DNA of 64,000 bases from Plasmodium brasilianum (Eukaryota; Apicomplexa; Aconoidasida; Haemosporida; Plasmodiidae), in the NCBI RefSeq assembly GCF_023973825.1, contig NC_090122.1:372001-436000 (forward strand), given 5' to 3'. Shown piece by piece: positions 57,650 to 64,000 of this stretch. Each line of letters begins with the position of its first letter. The first letter of the stretch is position 1. A program made the position numbers and the translations under genes. The notes beneath the pieces are model-generated. The model ran no database searches. It had not been told where the DNA came from and was given only the letters and a program-made list of their open reading frames with translations.

Positions 57650-60600
57650 ATGAATCCAACGATTCAGAAAAAACTGAAGAAAAAAGAAACAAAAACACTT
57701 ATATTTAACGAAAAGACGAACGACACACATACACCCAGTGTAAATGCTAGCAGTGTCATTAATAGAAATGATAAAAATAAAAATAAGTTATTATCCCCTT
57801 TAGAATATTCTAGGTTTAGAAGTAAAAGTGTCGAAAATTCAAATGCATCTTATAGTAACGAAAATAACACCGAAAAAGATGGGGTAGTAAAAAACGTCAG
57901 GTTATCTTGTACTAATGATAAGGATGTATGTAAGGAATCAATAGACAAGTATTCAGCAGATTTAAAGAGGCATAGTCTAGGAATAAGCATTCTAAATGGC
58001 AATAGTGCCAATAGGGGAAGTAGCGGAAACAACCATAACAATTGCAGTGGTAATAATAGCGGTATAAATGGCAATAAATATTTTAGCAAATCTGAAAGGA
58101 AGAAAGTCCTAGGGTATAACTATTTCACAAATAGGCAGCAGATGATAAATGTAGACGATTCAAGAATAATAAAAAACATTCCTCTGAGCATATATGTGGG
58201 TACATGGAACTGTGAATATTTTGATTTTTCAAAAGATTTTGAATATGAGAAAAAAAGATATACTACAAATTTTTTAAGTGAAAATACAAAAGATGAAATT
58301 TACTCAATGAAATTAAATGAAAAATATACCTTGAGGTCGCTAACTCCTTTAATATATATCAGTCCAACGAGCAAACGGAACAACTCCTATTATAATGGAG
58401 AGGACGATAAGATTAAAAATGAGCACAACCACACTAATAGTAATGGTAGTAATATTAAGAAGGAATATAAGGACAAATTTAATTACTTTAAGAAAAGCCC
58501 AAATAAATGCTCAAACCATGTTTCCTCTGATTCAGATAAAGAGACTAATAATTTTACTCATCATATCGTACGTGATTGGGCAACCAATTATTGTAATGCA
58601 AAAGGTTACAATACCAATAAAGCTAATAATGCTAATAAAGCTAATAATGCTAATAAAGCTAATAATGCTAATAATGCTAATAATGCTAATAATGCTAATA
58701 ATGCTAATAATGCTAATAATGCTAATAATGCTAATAAAGCTAATAATGCTAATAATGCTAATAATGCTAATAATAATAATAACAATTCCAATTATACCCA
58801 TGTGATGAACTTTAGGATTGACAGGAATAGGACAGATGCAGATAAATTTTCGAATGCGGAAAGGCGGGATGAGGGAAACAGCGAAAGGAGTAATGATGCA
58901 AATGGTAATTCCTATTTTAGTACAGCTGCTAGCAGTATCCAAGAGAATAAGAACAAAAAGTCTAAGAGTTGCAGCACCCTGAGCATCCCAAATATTAACA
59001 TTGAAAAAATACAAAGGAGTGATATATGGTCAGACGAAGCAAAGCAAGTAACAGATATGACCCACTTGTCAAATTTGACAGAAAAAGCAGGAAGTGAGAA
59101 AAGAACTTCATACAATTTTCAGATTAAAACAAATTGTACACGAGCATATGAATCGAAAGATAGGAAGATTTTTGCTCATTGGATTCAACCTTATTACGAT
59201 ATCTATGTTATATGTTTACAAGAGTCCATATCTGACAATATTATTGATTGTCTATCCAAATATTTAAAAGAGATAAATCAAGAAACATATGAGTTTTTAC
59301 CCTTAGCAGACTACAAATTATCCGGTTATGGAGATGGAGCATTTTTACAAATGAAATCTACAACTATAGCTGCATGGGTCAGGAAATCTAAATTATATCC
59401 AAAAGGACCAGTAAAATTATGTGCCTCTAAATCTATAGCTTTCAACAAATTAAATAATAGCAAAGGATGCGTTTCAATACTACTGAACATTTTCAACCAG
59501 TTCGTTTTATTTATCGGTTGTCATATGCCTGCTAGGGATCAAGAATTAAGACAAAAATCAAGAGAATTTATCTTAACAAAACTAAGTGAATATTTTAGTA
59601 ATAAAGCTACATCTAATTTTAAGGATGTTTTTCATCATATTATTTGGATGGGCGATTTTAATTTTAGAGTTCATGGTATACATCTAGAAAAAGTAGTTCA
59701 TTATTTACAAACAAATAATTTAACCGAATTGCTTAAACATGATGAAGGGCATTCAGCTTATTCGTATGACTTGTCTATAAGCTTTCAAGAACTCCCAATA
59801 AATTTTTTACCCACTTACAAAAAAAAGGGAAACAGACCTATCATTAATCGAAATGACACCAAATGGGTGGAAAAGGAGTACAAGCTCATTCACAATATCA
59901 AGTGGTACAAGGGTGGCAAGCAGGAAACCCGCTTACCCTCGGTAGCCTTTTTCCCCACACGCACATATACATACATGTGGACACGTACATATACATACAT
60001 ATATACCCGTCCATATATACCCGTCCATATATACCCGTACATATATACCCGTACATATATACCCGTACATATATACCCGTACATATATACCCGTCCATAT
60101 ATACCCGTCCATATATACCCGTCCATATATACCCGTACATATATACCCGTCCATATATACCCGTATATATAAACACATACATGTAAACACTTACATATAA
60201 ACACTTAAATATGTAAGTATATTATCTATGTATACATGTGCGCACATTTGTACTTCCTTACATATGTCGCCTCTTTTACCTTCATTATGCACCCCTCATT
60301 TCCCCCCCCCTTCATTTGTGTGTTTAATTTCCCTTTTCGTTTTCTTTGATACAGTGGACAGACAGAATTTTCAAGTGGTCATGTGAAAAAACTCAAAACT
60401 GCCTGACGTTTGTACCAAATTCGTATCTTTCACCAATACCTCAGGAAATTAGTAATTTATATAACCTGACTATAATATACACCATACATGCATTCATTTA
60501 CCAATATTAATGATTTCTTTTCCATTTTGTTCTCATTTTTTTGCATTTCCCCTCCTTTTTTTATTACTTTTAAGGTATTATTATGTCTAGTGATCATAAC

Positions 60601-60904
60601 CCCGTGTCGTGCTGCTTCCAAATGTATAAAATGAAGAATGAAGAAGATATACCGTTGACTAAAGTAATTTTTGAGTACCTGTAAGGGGGGGTGGGGTGCA
60701 AAACTCCTAGTGTGTGGGCCAATACATAAACACGCTCCTATACATACACATACATTTATATATATTGTGAACTATGTTCATGTGCCAAAACGAAAACTAC
60801 TGTGTATATTCCTGACTTTTTAACTAGCCTTAAATTTTTTTTTTTTTTTTCCCTTATCCTGTAGAGTGTTTGGAAATTTTAGCTATCATTCGGATCCCTT
60901 TTAA
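57650..60904 (+). CDS. Inositol-polyphosphate 5-phosphatase family protein, four exons
   Basis: Removes the 5-phosphate from phosphoinositides or inositol phosphates. Exons 57650-59941, 60355-60451, 60575-60680 and 60865-60904 join in phase to 844 aa. The catalytic EEP-fold starts at about residue 180: SIYVGTWNCEYFD, YDIYVICLQESI (catalytic Glu), LFIGCHMPARDQ, IIWMGDFNFRVHG (motif 1), LPSWTDRIFKW across the first junction, and MSSDHNPV in exon 3 (motif 2, DH). A roughly 270-residue low-complexity insert after the first strand holds a 9-bp NAN repeat. The tail after SDHNPV is about 40 residues, with no Sac1, PH or transmembrane segment visible, so this resembles a type I/II catalytic core rather than a synaptojanin. 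If intron 1 is retained, the frame runs into Tyr-Ile-Pro-Val repeats and stops at 60170-60172. Confidence 0.93.
58609..58785 (+). repeat. 9-bp coding repeat (aataatgct) in the 5-phosphatase
   Basis: About 19 copies of a 9-bp unit encode NAN/KAN triplets (residues about 320-378) in the insert within the catalytic domain. The complementary strand is open as Leu/Ala repeats, a shadow. Confidence 0.92.
59998..60172 (+). repeat. 14-bp minisatellite in intron 1 of the 5-phosphatase
   Basis: About 12 copies of acatatatacccgt with ccat/acat variants inside intron 59942-60354. The unit is not a multiple of 3 yet has no stop in several frames on either strand, which produces overlapping spurious frames. 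Confidence 0.9.
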
Positions 60905-61823
60905 AATTTTTTGTTACATAATTTTCTCCCTTAACCTTCTTTTAATGTTTCTAAGGAGTGTCATTTTTCATGTAAGCAGTCACACATATATCCCCATTTA
61001 TAAGTGTGTAATTCTTTTAACTATTTTTTTTTAATTATTTACTTAAAAGTACGTCTCATGGACGAAATTTAATTTGTAAAAAAAAGAAAAATTTTTTTTT
61101 TTTTTGGATGCGTCTGTAATTGCATTTAAATTTTTTATTAAATGTACCATTTTATATTAATTTCAAAATAGAGAGAAATAAACAAGCTTACTCTATATTT
61201 GTCATTAATACAATATATGAGTATTTGTTTATATTTTATATGTTTGAAAAGTCGCTTTTTTTTCCTTTTTTCGTTTTCTTCTTTTTTTTTGGTGCAAACT
61301 TAACGTAAAATTAAATAACAATTAAAAGGCAAATTCGGTATTAAAAAATTAAAGTAGAAGAAATAGCACATGCACTGTCCTACATTTAAAAAAATATATA
61401 AATGACTTTACTAAATTGGGAATTAAATAACTAATTGAATAATAAAATAAAGACGTAGTTAGACGACAAATTAAACGACAAAATTAAACGACAAAATTAA
61501 ACGACAAAATTAAACGATAAAATTAAACGATAAAATTAAACGATAAAATAAAGATATAATTAAACAACTAATTAAACGACAAATTAAATGAGAAACTGAA
61601 AGAGAAAATAAGGGGGAGAGCTTAAAGAGCACATTAAAGAAACAATTAAAAAAGGTCGAAAGGATGTTCAAAAAAAAAAAGGTACAAACGTATCACGTTC
61701 AAAAAGGGGCAAAGTAATTTTAAAAAAACACAACAAAGTAACATAATACACGACTGAAGCATTATTTTGCACACATACACATATATATATGTGTATATAT
61801 GTGCTTGAGAATATTTGCACAAG
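60905..61823. other. convergent intergenic region
   Basis: Between the 5-phosphatase and the partial right-edge gene. It includes a 14-bp tandem (aattaaacgacaaa, about 61461-61570). No coding signal. Confidence 0.6.
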
Positions 61824-64000
61824 TTATGACACCCTGTTCACTGCATCCAAAACCAGTACATATATTGCATCATGGGAACTAAAAAAAAGGATGTGTGTAG
61901 CAACTTGTGTGCACCTTTCGTGTGAATATTTATCAGAATTGATAAAATTATAATCTTTTCCTGATATAGACAAAACGTAGTGCAACTTTTTTCTGTTTTC
62001 TATTTTGTTCTTAATTAAAGTGTCTATGAGAAAATTAAAAATATAAGCTATGTTACAAGTATCTATCAAACCATTATTCAAAATTATTTTTTGTATTTGA
62101 TAATATTTTTTTGGTTTCTTAACAAGTATATTTGAATTTTTCTTATAGTCAATTTTTATATCTAAATGAATTCTACCTATATAATCAATTAAGTAATTTA
62201 CAAATTCATCAAATTTTTGACTACTTTCGCTATTATGTGATTTTTTTTTTTTGATTTCTTTCCTTTCTGAAATATTATGCATAATAGTATAAAGCGATTC
62301 TCTTTTTATTAAGTTTTCATTATTCTTAAAATAGTATTCTTTATGTTTTTGTATAAAGGAAGCAACTTTGTTTATTTTTTTTACTTTTCGATCTTCTTCA
62401 CTATCATAATCTTTTTCTAATGATAAATTTTTTTCTTTTTTTTTTTTTTTGTCTTCTCTTTTTACTGATTTTGATATGAAGGACTTTTCCTTCTTGTTTT
62501 CCCACATTTTGTGAATTCCTCCCTCTCTTTCTTCATTTGCATTTCCACTTAATCCATTAGATTGTTTATAATTGATAACTTTTACGAAATTTCCTAATAT
62601 TGGAACAGATGAACTACCTAAAACATGCGGTTCCTTTTCTATTTTCCGTACAGTAGTACTATTATCCACATGGCGTATGAGTGATAAGCTTACATCACTA
62701 CTGCTAGTGGAGCTATAATTGAGGTAAAATTTTTTCTCATTAATTTTGAAGCATTTTTTTTTTTTTTTTTTTTTGCTTACGTCTACTATTTCTACATCTG
62801 CTTTTTCTTCATTTTCACATACACCATATATTTGCCTTTCCTTCAAGTCGTACACATCTATTATATCACCATTAGGGTGTTTGCACATATCATCCATTTT
62901 TTCTCTTTCACTTCTTTTCTTATCGGATTGGCACACACGAGATAGAAATTCCTTTTCAATATAATTTATGTCGAGTTCATAAAAATCTTGTTCTTCCTTA
63001 TTCCCATTTGTATTTATATTTGATGCGATAAGCATATGTTTATTATTTAAACTAGCTGTGTTATAGCATAACAAATCATACTGATTTTGTAAAGGGTAAA
63101 TATCAGTATGTATATTATAATTGTTAATTTCACTTTTTGGATGATCAAAATTTGGAAGGTTATCACCCAGGGTAGAATTAGAAAAAATATTTTTATAAAT
63201 ATCCAAAGCGTTATTCATAATATTTATCTCATTTGGTGAAGTATTAATTTGGCTTCTTGTAATATCATAACTTTTGCTATTATTTGTCAGGTCGTTAAAA
63301 CAATTCTCGTTTGGCGTGTTAAAGCCAATTTCGTTTGGTACATACACACAGGATGCTATGCTTCTACTCGTTTTATACTCACATTCGTAGCATCTCAAAT
63401 GAACTGCCTTCACTTCCACATTTCTTGACATATTATTCGCTAAAATATTTCTCAAAATTATTGAAAAGTCTTCATAATTAACATCAGTATTAAAAATACC
63501 AAGTACATCCACTGGATGTGTATATAATTCGGAGAAGAAATTCTCATATCTTTCCCTCAATTTGTTTTTATTAACACCTGTATAATTGTTGTCACGTTTG
63601 TCACATATGTTTATATTTTTTTTTTCTATCATTTCATAAGACTTGCATTTATTTCCTGTTGTGTTTTCACAAATGTTATAATTCTTTTCACTTGCTATAT
63701 CGTTTAAAGGATTTACACTGCTATCCTCTTTTTGGTCCTTTCTACGAGTATCCTCGTCATGTATCATTTCATTCCTACTCTTATCAATTTCAATCATCAC
63801 AATATTGTTCATCATATACTTATCCTTATACAAATTCTTGTGAATGATTAATCTCAATTTTATTAGATCGTTAATAGAAAAATATGCACTATGGTTATTA
63901 ATGTATACCTTATTGTCATATTTACAATTTAGAGTTATTAAAACATGTTTATATTTTTTATTAATATAATTAATATAATCGTTCGTAAAAAAACTTGATA
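61824..64000 (-). CDS. large unrecognised protein, 5' part beyond the window
   Basis: The frame ending at 61824 stays open without a stop to the right edge (about 725 codons visible), so the start lies outside the window. Near the edge it reads HVLITLNCKYDNKVYINN and INDLIKLRLIIHKNLYKD. A conserved-looking block follows (FFSELYTHPVDVLGIFNTD, ILRNILANNMSRNVEVKAV, then HLRCYECEYKTSRS with a CxxC pair). A roughly 300-residue low-complexity middle contains Lys runs, and a C-terminal helical block includes FVNYLIDYIGRIHLDIKI and NIAYIFNFLIDTLIKNKI. The protein ends DAIYVLVLDAVNRVS. The CxxC after a beta-rich stretch recalls the zinc-binding OB region of MCM-type proteins, but I see no ATPase part in the window and make no assignment. 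Confidence 0.85.
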   Translation of the reverse strand, partial: SSFFTNDYINYINKKYKHVLITLNCKYDNKVYINNHSAYFSINDLIKLRLIIHKNLYKDKYMMNNIVMIEIDKSRNEMIHDEDTRRKDQKEDSSVNPLNDIASEKNYNICENTTGNKCKSYEMIEKKNINICDKRDNNYTGVNKNKLRERYENFFSELYTHPVDVLGIFNTDVNYEDFSIILRNILANNMSRNVEVKAVHLRCYECEYKTSRSIASCVYVPNEIGFNTPNENCFNDLTNNSKSYDITRSQINTSPNEINIMNNALDIYKNIFSNSTLGDNLPNFDHPKSEINNYNIHTDIYPLQNQYDLLCYNTASLNNKHMLIASNINTNGNKEEQDFYELDINYIEKEFLSRVCQSDKKRSEREKMDDMCKHPNGDIIDVYDLKERQIYGVCENEEKADVEIVDVSKKKKKKKCFKINEKKFYLNYSSTSSSDVSLSLIRHVDNSTTVRKIEKEPHVLGSSSVPILGNFVKVINYKQSNGLSGNANEEREGGIHKMWENKKEKSFISKSVKREDKKKKKEKNLSLEKDYDSEEDRKVKKINKVASFIQKHKEYYFKNNENLIKRESLYTIMHNISERKEIKKKKSHNSESSQKFDEFVNYLIDYIGRIHLDIKIDYKKNSNILVKKPKKYYQIQKIILNNGLIDTCNIAYIFNFLIDTLIKNKIENRKKLHYVLSISGKDYNFINSDKYSHERCTQVATHILFFSSHDAIYVLVLDAVNRVS

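Overview
This 64 kb window looks like nuclear DNA of a malaria parasite (genus Plasmodium, or a very close haemosporidian). It is extremely AT-rich, with long poly-A/T and (TA)n tracts in introns and intergenic DNA. Proteins are swollen by Asn/Lys-rich low-complexity inserts, introns are short GT..AG, and genes lie singly on either strand as orthologues of conserved eukaryotic housekeeping factors. No bacterial-type operons, CRISPR arrays, tRNA or rRNA genes were seen. The species cannot be fixed by eye. Nothing shows a var-type subtelomeric region, although the first 3 kb is gene-poor and repeat-rich.

Layout, left to right: repeats and possible coding debris (1-3.4 kb); PRP6 splicing factor (+, 3.4-7.6 kb); a possible four-exon microprotein (-, 7.9-8.5 kb); a GPATCH4/PINX1-type G-patch protein (-, 8.7-9.8 kb, 5' end unresolved); a 4 kb AT/repeat tract with two small ORFs; an eIF4B-like RRM protein (+, 14.3-19.7 kb); an unrecognised spliced membrane protein (-, 21.2-22.1 kb); retromer VPS35 (+, 23.2-26.9 kb); mitochondrial-type ribosomal protein uL11 (-, 27.8-29.2 kb, five exons); an actin-related protein (+, 30.8-32.7 kb); a SPATA17-like IQ protein (-, 33.5-34.9 kb, six exons); ESS2 (-, 35.8-37.5 kb); an NSUN-type RNA cytosine methyltransferase (+, 39.0-40.6 kb); RFC3 (-, 41.4-42.4 kb); a candidate spliced gene (+, 44.0-44.6 kb); a TCERG1-like WW/FF protein (-, 44.8-47.1 kb); a Golgi Qb-SNARE (-, 48.6-49.5 kb); a homopolymer/repeat block; a hypothetical protein (-, 51.9-52.5 kb); acylphosphatase (-, 52.8-53.7 kb); a candidate ten-exon gene with a Cys-rich C terminus (-, 55.0-57.5 kb); an inositol-polyphosphate 5-phosphatase (+, 57.7-60.9 kb); and a large unrecognised protein running off the right edge (-).

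Functionally the genes are independent housekeeping units. Three or four serve mRNA transcription or splicing (PRP6, ESS2, TCERG1-like, perhaps the G-patch protein), two serve vesicle traffic (VPS35, Qb-SNARE), three serve translation or RNA modification (eIF4B-like, uL11, NSUN), one serves DNA replication (RFC3), and one is probably axonemal (SPATA17-like). Splice models were built by hand from GT/AG sites, phase agreement and family alignments recalled from knowledge; models marked low-confidence rest on phase agreement alone. The recurring non-gene signal is minisatellites, several of them sitting inside introns and staying open in frame with the upstream exon.
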